From contig JBEKRV010000008.1 in assembly GCA_049517675.1 (NCBI GenBank), positions 30,152-94,151 of the forward strand: DNA of 64,000 nt, in the 5' to 3' direction. This DNA comes from Bog-756 sp049517675. GTDB lineage: Bacteria > Actinomycetota > Acidimicrobiia > Acidimicrobiales > RAAP-2. A model generated the notes under the pieces. The model ran no database searches and was not told the DNA's origin. It worked only from the letters and a program-made list of their open reading frames with translations. Shown here in pieces: positions 1 to 8,513 of this stretch (the first letter of the stretch is position 1; the number at the start of each line of letters is the position of its first letter). A program made the position numbers and the translations under genes.

Positions 1-296
1 GCCACCACCATGTCGAACAGGAGCGCGGCCTTGGTGGGTGCGGCCGGGATGAACGCGAGGAACTTGGGGCTGTCGCACGAGACCACGGCGGTGGCCAGGG
101 TCTTGTCGAAGATCTCCATGACGACCGCCGGATCCACCCCGCTCCGGGTCATGAGGCCCTCGAGGCTGGCGACCAACGACTCGTCCACCGCGCCGCCGTA
201 GTCGAGTGGGACCGGGTCGAGGGCGAGCCTCCAGCGGCAGTAGTCGAAGACGAGGTCGGTCAGCTTCTCGTCGTACACGAACATCGGATTGCGCAT
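1..296 (-). CDS. PLP-dependent decarboxylase family protein, N-terminal part (runs off left edge)
   Basis: Only the first 98 or so residues are in the window; the rest lies beyond base 1. The protein starts MRNPMFVYDEKLTDLVFDYC and later reads FLAFIPAAPTKAALLFDM. That last stretch resembles the N-terminal region of group II PLP-dependent decarboxylases (aromatic amino acid or glutamate decarboxylase type), where a phrase like 'HPRFLAFIPSAPTPAA' precedes the catalytic domain. The lysine that binds PLP is not visible. The ATG at 296 has GGGAG about 12 nt upstream. Substrate cannot be told from this fragment. The family call rests on this short conserved stretch alone. Confidence 0.65.
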   Translation of the reverse strand, partial: MRNPMFVYDEKLTDLVFDYCRWRLALDPVPLDYGGAVDESLVASLEGLMTRSGVDPAVVMEIFDKTLATAVVSCDSPKFLAFIPAAPTKAALLFDMVV

Positions 297-400
297 GGTG
301 TCCCGTTCTCCCGTACCGCCGGACCATGATCGCAGACCGGGCTCGCCGCCGGGCCGCCGGCGGGCGGATCAGGCCCGCCGCCGGGCCGCCGCCGGGCGGA

Positions 401-997
401 TCAGGCTCGGCGGCGGTGGAGCGAGACGGCGTAGTCGGCGTCGGGGGTGAACGGGTCCCCGCTCCAGGTGGCCCATCGCTCCCCGAGCTCCAGGTCGGCG
501 TCCCGACAGTGCCCGTCGTACTGCTCGATCTCGTAGCCCCGACCCAGCTGGAAACCGGCCAGCAGCCGACCGCCGATCGCCAGGTGCCGCACGCATCCGG
601 CCACCAGGCCGCCCCGGGATCCGACCGGAGTGAACAAGGGGACGTTGCCGGCCATCACCACCAGGTCGAAGGTGCGCCCGAGTTCGGCGTCGACCACGTC
701 GAGGATCGTGAACTCGACGTCGGGGGCGAGCGTGCGGGCGGTCCGGATCATGGACGGGTCCCGGTCGATGCCGACCACGTCGATCCCCCGCCGGTGCAGC
801 TCGGCCGCCACCCGTCCGGTGCCGCAGCCGGCATCGAGGACCGACGACGGACCGAGACGGGCGACCAGGTCCGCCTCACCGTGCACGTCGGCGCCCGCAG
901 CGGCCAGGTCGTCGAACCGCCGCTGGTAGGCGTCGCCGTCCCACGCCGTCACCGCGGCGGGATCCCCTGTCGGAGGGACGGGACCCTCCGCGGTCAC
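401..997 (-). CDS. class I SAM-dependent methyltransferase
   Basis: A 198-residue protein with a Rossmann-type SAM fold. Motif I reads VLDAGCGTGRVA (about residues 53-64), and the acidic end of strand 2 is in VVGIDRDP. A motif-IV-like segment follows at FDLVVMAGN, and a C-terminal half with GGRLLAGFQLGRG completes a minimal class I methyltransferase. The GTG start at 997 overlaps the TGA of the upstream DNA methyltransferase gene (GTGA, 4 bp), so the two are probably translationally coupled. A longer reading in the same frame extends upstream but overlaps the other gene and looks non-coding, so I rejected it. The substrate is unknown. A small-molecule or tRNA/protein target is possible. Confidence 0.8.
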   Translation of the reverse strand: MTAEGPVPPTGDPAAVTAWDGDAYQRRFDDLAAAGADVHGEADLVARLGPSSVLDAGCGTGRVAAELHRRGIDVVGIDRDPSMIRTARTLAPDVEFTILDVVDAELGRTFDLVVMAGNVPLFTPVGSRGGLVAGCVRHLAIGGRLLAGFQLGRGYEIEQYDGHCRDADLELGERWATWSGDPFTPDADYAVSLHRRRA

Positions 998-2502
998 CGG
1001 TCGGAGCCGGAACCGTGGACGGCGAGACGCGCCGTCGACGCCCGGTCGAGGAGCTCGCAGGCGTCGCGCACCGGCCCGTCGTCGGCGTCGGTCACGGCCC
1101 GCAGGGCACGTCCACCGGCGCTGCGGGCCGCGGGGAGGCAGGTGGAGAGGAGGATGAGCGGGCCGAGGTCGCTGCGTCCCGGATCGGCCACCCGGGCGCC
1201 GTGGAGCACCGAGGCGACACCGAGCGCCCGCCACAGCACGTCGGTCCGGTCCAGGCCCGGCCGGGTGGCCGAGTAGGCCCCCGAGAGCAGGAAGAGCCAT
1301 ACGGCGCCGCGGGCGTCGCGGGCCCGGAAGTCGACGCTCACCCCGAGGTCGGTGAACCCGACCCCCTGCTCGACGTCGGTGAAGCCGGCCGTGCGGACGG
1401 CCTGTTCGGCGATGTCCCGGGCCCTGCGGCCGAGGGCGACCGCAGCGTCCTCGGCGGGCCGGTCGGAAGCCGATGGCGACACCGACCCCGCCGGCCGTCC
1501 CGGTGGCACGGTGACCCGCCGGTGGCCGTCGCGGACCGCCGCCCGCTCACCGGCGATGCGACGCTCGGCCAGGGCCACGTACTCCGGGTCGGTGTCGAAA
1601 CCCACGTAGTGCCGCTCGGTGCGCACCGCGGCCACCGCGGTCGATCCCGATCCCATGAACGGGTCGAGGACCAGGTCGCCACGGTAGGTGTAGAGCTCGA
1701 TCAGCCGGCGGGGCAACTCGACCGGGAACGGTGCGGGGTGACCGACACGGGTGGCCGACTCCGAGGGGAGGTCCCACACGTCGGTGGTGGCGTCCACGAA
1801 CTCGTCCATGGTCATGGTGCCCTCGCTGGGCAGTCCGGCCCGCGCCCGCTCCTCGGCGGTGACGGCACGGTCGAAGCGGCCCTTCGAAGCCACGACGATC
1901 CGCTCCGACACGTCGCGCAGCACCGGGTTGCCCGGGCGCTGGTAGGTGCCCCAGGCGCACGATCCCCCGGCGGCGTGGCTCTTCTGCCAGACGATCTCGC
2001 CCCGCAGCAGGAAGCCGAGGTCCTCCACGATGTCGATCACGTCCCCGGCCAGCGACCGGTACGGCTTGCGCCCGAGGTTGGCGACGTTGACGGCGATCCG
2101 GCCCCCTGGTTCGAGCTTGGCGAAGCACTGGGCGAACACGTCGTGCAGCATGTCCAGGTAGTCGGCGAAGTCGGCCGGGACGTGGCCGACCCCCATGGCC
2201 TGCTCGTACTCCTTGCCGGCGAAGTAGGGCGGCGAGGTCACCACCAGGGCCACGGAGTCGTCGGCGACGGTGCCGTTGGCGTCCATGTCCCGTGCGTCCC
2301 CGACCCACAGAGCATCGACGGCCGACGGCGTGGCGATCGCCGCATCGTCGGAGAGGAGGGGCGGGGTGAAGCGGGCGTAGAAGGAGGAGGAGTCGTGGCC
2401 TTCGCGTCGGCCGACGCCGAAGGCGGAGGTCGCGGTCGCCCGACGGCGCGGAACCGGCGCCGCGGGCCCATCGACGGGGACGGCGGTGGGGCGTGCTCCC
2501 AT
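994..2502 (-). CDS. site-specific DNA methyltransferase with C-terminal endonuclease-like domain
   Basis: A 502-residue amino-methyltransferase in which the catalytic motif TSPPY (residues 89-93) comes before the SAM-binding motif DPFMGSGST (280-288). This is the circular order of beta-class N4-cytosine/N6-adenine DNA methylases. SPPY favours N4-cytosine, but N6-adenine is possible. After about residue 330 comes a low-complexity linker and then a domain (about 365-502) with VSVDFRARDARGAVWLFLLSG and RTDVLWRALG. Its layout recalls a PD-(D/E)XK nuclease core in which the expected (E/Q)xK is replaced by FLL, so it is probably not catalytic. No restriction enzyme gene is adjacent. The start ATG is preceded by TAGCCT 7 nt away, consistent with a leaderless transcript. 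Confidence 0.85.
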   Translation of the reverse strand: MGARPTAVPVDGPAAPVPRRRATATSAFGVGRREGHDSSSFYARFTPPLLSDDAAIATPSAVDALWVGDARDMDANGTVADDSVALVVTSPPYFAGKEYEQAMGVGHVPADFADYLDMLHDVFAQCFAKLEPGGRIAVNVANLGRKPYRSLAGDVIDIVEDLGFLLRGEIVWQKSHAAGGSCAWGTYQRPGNPVLRDVSERIVVASKGRFDRAVTAEERARAGLPSEGTMTMDEFVDATTDVWDLPSESATRVGHPAPFPVELPRRLIELYTYRGDLVLDPFMGSGSTAVAAVRTERHYVGFDTDPEYVALAERRIAGERAAVRDGHRRVTVPPGRPAGSVSPSASDRPAEDAAVALGRRARDIAEQAVRTAGFTDVEQGVGFTDLGVSVDFRARDARGAVWLFLLSGAYSATRPGLDRTDVLWRALGVASVLHGARVADPGRSDLGPLILLSTCLPAARSAGGRALRAVTDADDGPVRDACELLDRASTARLAVHGSGSDR

Positions 2503-2509
2503 CGCCCGG

Positions 2510-2515
2510 AGGCTA
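2510..2515 (-). promoter_or_regulatory. -10 hexamer TAGCCT for the DNA methyltransferase gene
   Basis: TAGCCT lies 7 nt before the ATG at 2502, placing transcription start at or next to the start codon. One of a recurring set of TANNNT elements in this window. Confidence 0.5.
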
Positions 2516-2571
2516 CCTGCGGGCTCCCGGGGCCGCAGGGATGGCGGATGGGCGGCACGGGCCGGCCCCCG

Positions 2572-3855
2572 TCAGCCGGAGGACAGGCGGGCGCTCATCG
2601 ATTCGCCGACGACCACGCAGGACGAAAGCGAACCGCAGTCGACGCCGGCGAGGGGAAGGGCGACCTCGGCCACGGCGGCCCTGATCCACCGGCTCGCCGG
2701 ACTGCCGGTCGAGCCGGTCAGCACGACCAGGCCGGCCTGCGGGGTGGACGCCACCGTGCTCCCGACGGCCACACACGGGCCGGCCCGACACGACACCGAG
2801 AGCAGGTCGGCGGCGGTGGCGGTCACCGGGTCCGACGACCAGGTGAGCCCGCCGTCCGAGGTGGTGAGCACCACCGCCTGCCCGGCGCGGCTCGCACCGA
2901 TGACGGTCGAGGACGTCCCCACCGCCGTGCAGTCGACAGCGGGGCCGGGGACGGTGGAGACCGGGACAGAGGATCCCGGGACAGAGGTCGACGATGTCGA
3001 CGACCTCACGACCGTGGACGACGGGGCGGTGCTCGCACCCGTGTTCGACGGCGCGACCGGAGCACCGGTCGAGGTGCACGACACGTCCTGGAGGGCGCCG
3101 AGTCCCGGCGGCACCTGCTGCAGTGCCCAGGTCGCGCCCCCGTCGGACGTGGCGGCGACGACTCCGGCGACATGGCCCACGGTGGCAGGGCTGGACCCCG
3201 TGGCCCAGCACGACGTGGCGTCGGTGCACGAGATCCCGGTTCCGGCCGACACGGTGGGCGGAAGTGCACCTCCGGCCACCCACGGGTCGCCGGGCCCGGC
3301 TGTCGACAGGGAGGTCACCCGCCCGGCGACGTCGGCCAGAGCGACGCAGTTGTCGCCGGTGCCGCACTGGACGGCAGTGACGTCGGTGGTGCCGGTCGGC
3401 ACGGTCTGGAGCGTCCAGGTGGCCCCGGCGTCGTCGGTGGAGGCGACGGCCCCCGGCCCGGTGCCGCTCGTGCCGACCTGTCCGACGACGGTGCACGACC
3501 GCGCCCCGACGCAGGCGATGCCGGCCAGGAAGCCGACCGTCGGCGGGGCGGGTCGAACGCTCCACGAGGCCCCGCCGTCGACGGACGTCACCACCGTGGC
3601 CGTCGACGGGGCGTTCCCGGTCGCCCGGGTGGATCCGACGGCCCAGCACCGGGTCGCGGTGGGACAGGTCACCGCCCGCAGCACCTGCACCGTCGGCGGG
3701 AGGGCGGCGGAGGTGAACGTGCCGACCCAGGGAGCCAGTGGCTGTGACGGGGTCGGCGTCGACCCGCCCGACCGGGTGGCCGACGCGGGCCCGCATCCGG
3801 CGGTCGCCAGGAGAGCGACGACGGCAACCGAGGTGACGAGGCGCCGGCCGGTCAC
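2572..3855 (-). CDS. secreted lipoprotein with seven BNR/YCF48-like repeats
   Basis: A 427-residue exported protein with a basic N-terminus, hydrophobic core and a lipobox-like LLATAGC, so it is probably lipid-anchored outside the membrane. The mature part is a run of similar modules, each pairing a segment like TSDGGATW (BNR/Ycf48 turn) with a Cys pair such as ISCTDATSCWATGS. I count seven modules, as expected of a seven-bladed beta-propeller. Six have C-x4/5-C; in the fifth the two cysteines are separated by about 45 Ser/Thr/Pro/Val-rich residues, suggesting a surface loop. There is no catalytic signature, so a binding or scaffolding role is most likely. It is divergent from the MarP-like gene across 233 bp. 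Confidence 0.75.
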   Translation of the reverse strand: MTGRRLVTSVAVVALLATAGCGPASATRSGGSTPTPSQPLAPWVGTFTSAALPPTVQVLRAVTCPTATRCWAVGSTRATGNAPSTATVVTSVDGGASWSVRPAPPTVGFLAGIACVGARSCTVVGQVGTSGTGPGAVASTDDAGATWTLQTVPTGTTDVTAVQCGTGDNCVALADVAGRVTSLSTAGPGDPWVAGGALPPTVSAGTGISCTDATSCWATGSSPATVGHVAGVVAATSDGGATWALQQVPPGLGALQDVSCTSTGAPVAPSNTGASTAPSSTVVRSSTSSTSVPGSSVPVSTVPGPAVDCTAVGTSSTVIGASRAGQAVVLTTSDGGLTWSSDPVTATAADLLSVSCRAGPCVAVGSTVASTPQAGLVVLTGSTGSPASRWIRAAVAEVALPLAGVDCGSLSSCVVVGESMSARLSSG

Positions 3856-4088
3856 CGGGGGGCCGCTGCAGGGGCTCGCTCACCAGGCATTGCTCTTCCC
3901 TCTCCGCACGGTTCCGAGGTCGTGTGGGCCGCCGCCCGGTGCGGACCGAACGTTGGAGATACTGCCACGGACAGCTGCACGGGCCGGTGATGACGCCTCC
4001 GCCACGCCGGTGCCGGTTACCGTGAGGCGGTGGCCGCCGCGCTCCCCCCGACCCGATCTCCGGCGGCTCCTCCGCTGTACGACCTGCG

Positions 4089-5261
4089 ATGAACGTCGTC
4101 GACGTGATCCTCGTCCTGGCGGCCCTCGGGGCCGCCTACCAGGGTGCCCGGGTGGGGGCTGTGGTGCAGGTGTGCGCCATCCTCGGGTTCCTCGGCGGCC
4201 TCTACGTCGGGGCACTGCTCGCCTCGGTCACCGTTCGGTGGGCCCACGCTCCGACCGCCAGGACGGCCGTTGCACTCACCACCATGGTCGGGATGGCCTT
4301 CGCCCTGGGCATGATCGGACGCGTGCTCGGGGGGTTGCTCGTCGAGCGCGTCCGGCCCGGCCTGGTCAGCTCCATGGATGCCGTCCTCGGAACCGTGGTC
4401 GCGGTGATCGCCGCCCTGGTGACCTTCTGGCTCCTGGCGAGCACCCTGGTCAACAGCTCGTCGGCCGCGCTCGACTCCGCCATCCTCCAGTCGAGGATCA
4501 TCCGCTCGCTCGACGACGTCCTCCCCGCGCCTCCTTCGGTCTTCTCCCAGGCGCAGGGCTTCCTCACCTCCGAGGGCTTCCCGCCGGTCTTCGCGGCCCT
4601 GGCCCCGGCGTCGGCCCTGCCGGTCTCCCTCCCCCCGGACAGCGCGCTGCGCGCGGCCGTCGACACGGCTAGCCCGTCGACCGTCAAGATCGAGGGCTAC
4701 GGGTGCGGAGTGATCCAGGAGGGCTCGGGCTTCGTGGCCGCACCCGGCCTGGTGGTGACCAACGCCCACGTGGTCGCCGGCATCGCCCAACCCCTGGTGA
4801 AGGTGGGCAACAGCATCAAGACGACCCAGGTGGTCCTGTTCGACCCCACCTTCGACCTGGCTGTCCTGCGGGTGTCGGGCCTGACCGCCCCTGCGCTCAC
4901 CCTCGACCCGGGAACCGTCGGCCGGGGTGCGCAGGCCGCCGTCCTCGGCTATCCCGAGGGTGGTCCGTTCACCGTCGACCCCGCCGGGGTGATGGCGCTG
5001 TTCGAGGCGCAGGGACGCGACATCTACGGGCAGGGGCTGAACTTGCGCAACATCTACGAGATCGACGCGCTGGTACGTCCGGGCAACTCGGGTGGTCCGC
5101 TGGTGCTGCCCGACGGGCAGGTCGTCGGCGTGGTCTTCTCCCGATCCACGACCGACCAGGACATCGGTTACGCGCTCGCGTCGCCTGCCGTGTTGACCCG
5201 AGTGGAAGAGGCCGTCACCGCGACCCACACGGTCGGCACCGGTCCCTGCACCTCGGACTGA
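4089..5261 (+). CDS. MarP-like membrane-anchored serine protease (CvpA domain plus trypsin-like domain)
   Basis: A 390-residue protein with four N-terminal membrane segments (about residues 5-22, 28-46, 63-85 and 98-120) of the CvpA/colicin V production type, followed by an extracytoplasmic chymotrypsin-like protease domain. The catalytic triad is visible as His227 in TNAHVV, Asp256 in FDLAVL and Ser334 in GNSGGP. Cysteines at about 206 and 387 could form the disulfide described for MarP (Rv3671c) of Mycobacterium tuberculosis, which supports acid and oxidative stress resistance. That role is known for the family and only inferred here. The ATG at 4089 is kept because it starts the first membrane helix directly. 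Confidence 0.9.
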   Translation: MNVVDVILVLAALGAAYQGARVGAVVQVCAILGFLGGLYVGALLASVTVRWAHAPTARTAVALTTMVGMAFALGMIGRVLGGLLVERVRPGLVSSMDAVLGTVVAVIAALVTFWLLASTLVNSSSAALDSAILQSRIIRSLDDVLPAPPSVFSQAQGFLTSEGFPPVFAALAPASALPVSLPPDSALRAAVDTASPSTVKIEGYGCGVIQEGSGFVAAPGLVVTNAHVVAGIAQPLVKVGNSIKTTQVVLFDPTFDLAVLRVSGLTAPALTLDPGTVGRGAQAAVLGYPEGGPFTVDPAGVMALFEAQGRDIYGQGLNLRNIYEIDALVRPGNSGGPLVLPDGQVVGVVFSRSTTDQDIGYALASPAVLTRVEEAVTATHTVGTGPCTSD

Positions 5262-5332
5262 TCCCGTCTTCCCGGTCCGGACGGGCCCGACCGGTCCCGG
5301 ACCTCGAGAGGTCGCTCGGGTAGACATGGCAT

Positions 5333-7486
5333 ATGGCGCTCCCCATCGAGGACTACGGCATCATCGGTGACCTGCACACGGTCGCCCTGGTCGGGCGGGA
5401 CTGCTCGATCGACTGGCTCTGCCTGCCCCGTTTCGACTCGGGTGCATGCTTCGCCAAATTGTTGGGCACCGACGAGAACGGGACGTGGCGGATCGCGCCG
5501 AAGGGCGCGGATCGGGCCACCCACCGCCACTACCGGGGGGACACCCTGGTGCTCGAGTCGGAGTTCGTGACCGAGGAGGGAACGGTCCGGGTGATCGACT
5601 GCATGCCCATCCGCCAACAGCACCCCGAGGTGGTGCGCCTCGTCGAAGGGGTGCGGGGCAAGGTCACCATGCAGATGAACCTCACCATCCGCTTCGGGTA
5701 CGGGCAGGTGGTCCCGTGGGTGCGCCACACCGACGGCACGCTCACCGCGGTGGCCGGGCCCGACGCCCTCTCACTGTGGACGACGGTGCCGACCCACGGC
5801 CGGGACCTTTCCACGGTCGCCGAATTCACGGTGTCCGAGGGCCAGTCGGTCCCCTTCTCGCTCTCCTGGTACCCGGCCAGCGGCACACCTCCCCGTCCGG
5901 TCGACGCGACGTATGCCATCAAGGACACGGAGCAGTGGTGGGAGGAGTGGGTGGCCCAGTGCACCTTCGACGGCGAGTACCGCGATCCGGTGGTCCGGTC
6001 GCTCATCACCCTCAAGGCGCTGACCTACGAGCCGACCGGGGGCATCGTGGCCGCGGCGACCACGTCGCTCCCCGAGCAGATCGGCGGCGGGCGCAACTGG
6101 GACTACCGGTACTGCTGGCTGCGTGACGCCACGCTCACCCTCGAGTCGCTCATGCGGGGTGGCTTCTACCAGGAGGCGATGGCCTGGCGGAGCTGGCTCC
6201 TGCGGGCGACGGCCGGGGATCCGTCCCAGATGCAGATCATGTACGGAGCGGGCGGCGAGCGGCGGCTCGACGAGTGGGAGGTGGACTGGCTGCCCGGGTA
6301 CGAGAACTCGCAGCCGGTGCGCATCGGCAACGCCGCCGCAGGCCAGTTCCAGCTCGACGTCTACGGGGAGGTGATGTCCGCGCTCTACGAGTCCGTCCAG
6401 CCGGGGGATCCCGAAGGCGATGCGGCCTGGGATCTCCAGCTCGCGCTGATGGAGTTCCTGGAGGTCGGGTGGCGTGAGCCGGACGACGGCATCTGGGAGG
6501 TCCGTGGTCCGCGCCGGCACTTCACCCATTCCAAGGTCATGGCCTGGGTGGCCATCGACCGGGCCATCAAGACGGTCGAGGACTTCCACGTGGAGGGGCC
6601 GGTCGCCCTGTGGAGGCAGATCCGTCAGGAGATCCACGACCAGGTGTGCGACCAGGGGTTCAACGCGGACAAGGGATCGTTCACCCAGTACTACGGGTCG
6701 GACGCCCTCGATGCCAGCCTCCTGATGATCCCCCTGGTCGGATTCCTCCCGGCCAGCGACCCGCGGGTCCGGGGCACCGTGGAGGCCATCGAGCGGGAGC
6801 TGATGGAGGGGGACTTCGTCCTCCGCTACCGCACCGCCGACTCCGGTGAGGTCGACGGACTGGCGGGCCGGGAGGGCGCGTTCCTGGCCTGCTCCTTCTG
6901 GCTGGCCGACTGTATGTCCCTGATGGGACGCGACCACGATGCACGTCAGCTCCTCGACCGGCTCCTCGATCTGCGCAACGACCTCGGCCTACTGTCCGAG
7001 GAGTACGACCCGGTGGCCGGCCGCCTCGTCGGCAACTTCCCCCAAGCGTTCTCCCACGTGTCGCTGGTCAACTCGGCGGCCAAGATCGCGGGGAACCGGA
7101 AGCCGACCGCGGACCACGTCTTTCTCGGACTGGCCCGCCAGGCGATGGCCGGCAACCGGCCGACGGGGATGGCCCGGCGGCACATGACGGTGAGCTCGGC
7201 GGGATCCACCATCCGCGACCTCATCGGGCGCAAGGGGAACCGCGCGTCACCTCCGACGAGCACCCCGAGGCCGGCGAGGAAGCGGACCGTCCAACGGATG
7301 GTGGCGACGACGGTGGTACCGGCCAAGGCCGGCTCGAAGAAGGCCGCCCCGGCGAGGAAGACCGGCTCCGCCAGGAAGTCCGGGACGAGGAAGGCGACCT
7401 CGACCGAGAAGCCGGGCACGGAGGAGACCCCGTCCACCAGGAGGGCCTCGATCAGGAAGGCGGAGGCTGCGAGGAAGGAGCGGTGA
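5333..7486 (+). CDS. glycoside hydrolase family 15 protein (trehalase/glucoamylase type) with basic C-terminal tail
   Basis: A 717-residue cytoplasmic enzyme of the GH15 family. The start MALPIEDYGIIGDLHTVALV, the YCWLRDA segment (about residues 260-266) and the LLSEEYDP segment (about 552-560, likely holding the catalytic base) are typical of actinobacterial GH15 proteins, several of which are trehalases. Hydrolysis of trehalose or short alpha-glucans is therefore likely. About 85 C-terminal residues are rich in Lys, Arg, Ala, Ser and Thr, with repeats such as KKAAPARKTGSARKSGTRKA, like a histone H1 tail. They extend past the normal end of the catalytic domain. TAGACA lies 6 nt before the ATG and may be a near-consensus -10 element. 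Confidence 0.88.
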   Translation: MALPIEDYGIIGDLHTVALVGRDCSIDWLCLPRFDSGACFAKLLGTDENGTWRIAPKGADRATHRHYRGDTLVLESEFVTEEGTVRVIDCMPIRQQHPEVVRLVEGVRGKVTMQMNLTIRFGYGQVVPWVRHTDGTLTAVAGPDALSLWTTVPTHGRDLSTVAEFTVSEGQSVPFSLSWYPASGTPPRPVDATYAIKDTEQWWEEWVAQCTFDGEYRDPVVRSLITLKALTYEPTGGIVAAATTSLPEQIGGGRNWDYRYCWLRDATLTLESLMRGGFYQEAMAWRSWLLRATAGDPSQMQIMYGAGGERRLDEWEVDWLPGYENSQPVRIGNAAAGQFQLDVYGEVMSALYESVQPGDPEGDAAWDLQLALMEFLEVGWREPDDGIWEVRGPRRHFTHSKVMAWVAIDRAIKTVEDFHVEGPVALWRQIRQEIHDQVCDQGFNADKGSFTQYYGSDALDASLLMIPLVGFLPASDPRVRGTVEAIERELMEGDFVLRYRTADSGEVDGLAGREGAFLACSFWLADCMSLMGRDHDARQLLDRLLDLRNDLGLLSEEYDPVAGRLVGNFPQAFSHVSLVNSAAKIAGNRKPTADHVFLGLARQAMAGNRPTGMARRHMTVSSAGSTIRDLIGRKGNRASPPTSTPRPARKRTVQRMVATTVVPAKAGSKKAAPARKTGSARKSGTRKATSTEKPGTEETPSTRRASIRKAEAARKER

Positions 7487-7493
7487 CCGACCG

Positions 7494-8483
7494 GTGAGCG
7501 GCGGCCACCACCACGGTCGTCCCCACGACCCCGACGGCAGCGCACTGCCGGCGACCGGGTCGAGGATCGCCGACGGGGTGATCGAGCTCGACACCCTCCT
7601 CGGCGGGTGGGAGCGGGTGACGGCCGGCTATCTCGTCGAGGGCGACGCGCCGGTCCTGATCGAGACGGGCAGCCAGAGCTCGGTCCCCGCCCTGCTCGAC
7701 CACCTGGGACGTCTCGGCCTGGGACCCGACGATCTGGCCGGGGTGGTGGTGACCCACATCCACCTGGACCACGCCGGCGGCGTGGGGGACGTGGCCCGTG
7801 CATTCCCCGGGGCCACCGTGTACGTCCACCCGAAGGGCGCCCGCCACCTGGCCGATCCCACCAGGCTGGTCGACTCGGCCGCCCGGGTCTACGGCCCGCT
7901 CCTCGACTCCCTCTACGGACGCCTCGACCCCACGCCGGCCGAGCGGATCCACGTCCTGGAGGACGGCGAGGAGATCAGGGTGAGCTCCAACCGCTCGCTG
8001 ACCGCTGTCGACTCGCCGGGACACGCCAAGCATCACCTCGGTCTGCACGACGACTGGAGCGGGACGCTCTTTGTGGGCGACGCCGTCGGGGTCAAACTGC
8101 CGGACGGCGGTGTGCTCCGCCCGTCGACGCCCCCGCCCGACTTCGACCTCACCCTGGCCCTCCGGTCGCTGCAGCGGTTCGCGGCGCGGCGTCCGACCGG
8201 TCTCGCGTTGGCCCACTACGGATTGCTGGCCGAGCCGCTCGACGTGCTGGACGAAGCCGACGGGACGCTCCGGAGGTGGGCCGACGTGGCCGAGGCGGCG
8301 CACCGCGACGGGGAGGACGTCGCCGCCGCCCTGTCCGCCGCTTTCGCCTCCGACCTCGACGGCGTGCCCGACGAGCACCGCGACAAGCTCGAGGTCATGA
8401 ACGGGGTGCACTCCAATGCGGCCGGCCTGCAGCGGTGGCTGGCCGGCCGAACGCCGTCGGAGGGTCCGGCGACCGGGAGCTGA
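7494..8483 (+). CDS. MBL-fold metallo-hydrolase
   Basis: A 329-residue metallo-beta-lactamase-fold protein. It carries the metal-binding motif THIHLDHAGG (from about residue 86), then DSPGHAKHH, FVGDAVG and a later AHYG. Together these supply the histidines and aspartates for a dinuclear metal site. Members of this subfamily include lactonases, glyoxalase II-like thioesterases and others, so the substrate is not set. The N-terminus has a His-rich stretch (GGHHHGRPHD). The GTG at 7494 begins 8 bp after the GH15 stop, so the two genes probably share a transcript. The gene converges on the following minus-strand gene with only 30 bp between them. Confidence 0.8.
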   Translation: MSGGHHHGRPHDPDGSALPATGSRIADGVIELDTLLGGWERVTAGYLVEGDAPVLIETGSQSSVPALLDHLGRLGLGPDDLAGVVVTHIHLDHAGGVGDVARAFPGATVYVHPKGARHLADPTRLVDSAARVYGPLLDSLYGRLDPTPAERIHVLEDGEEIRVSSNRSLTAVDSPGHAKHHLGLHDDWSGTLFVGDAVGVKLPDGGVLRPSTPPPDFDLTLALRSLQRFAARRPTGLALAHYGLLAEPLDVLDEADGTLRRWADVAEAAHRDGEDVAAALSAAFASDLDGVPDEHRDKLEVMNGVHSNAAGLQRWLAGRTPSEGPATGS

Positions 8484-8513
8484 CAGCGCCCCGCCCCTCT
8501 GATGCTGCCGGGG

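Noticed and set aside
1015..3747. Very long plus-strand open frame of 910 codons opposite the DNA methyltransferase and lipoprotein genes
   Set aside because: Its translation is low-complexity Gly/Arg/His with no family motif. It is a high-GC mirror of real minus-strand genes.
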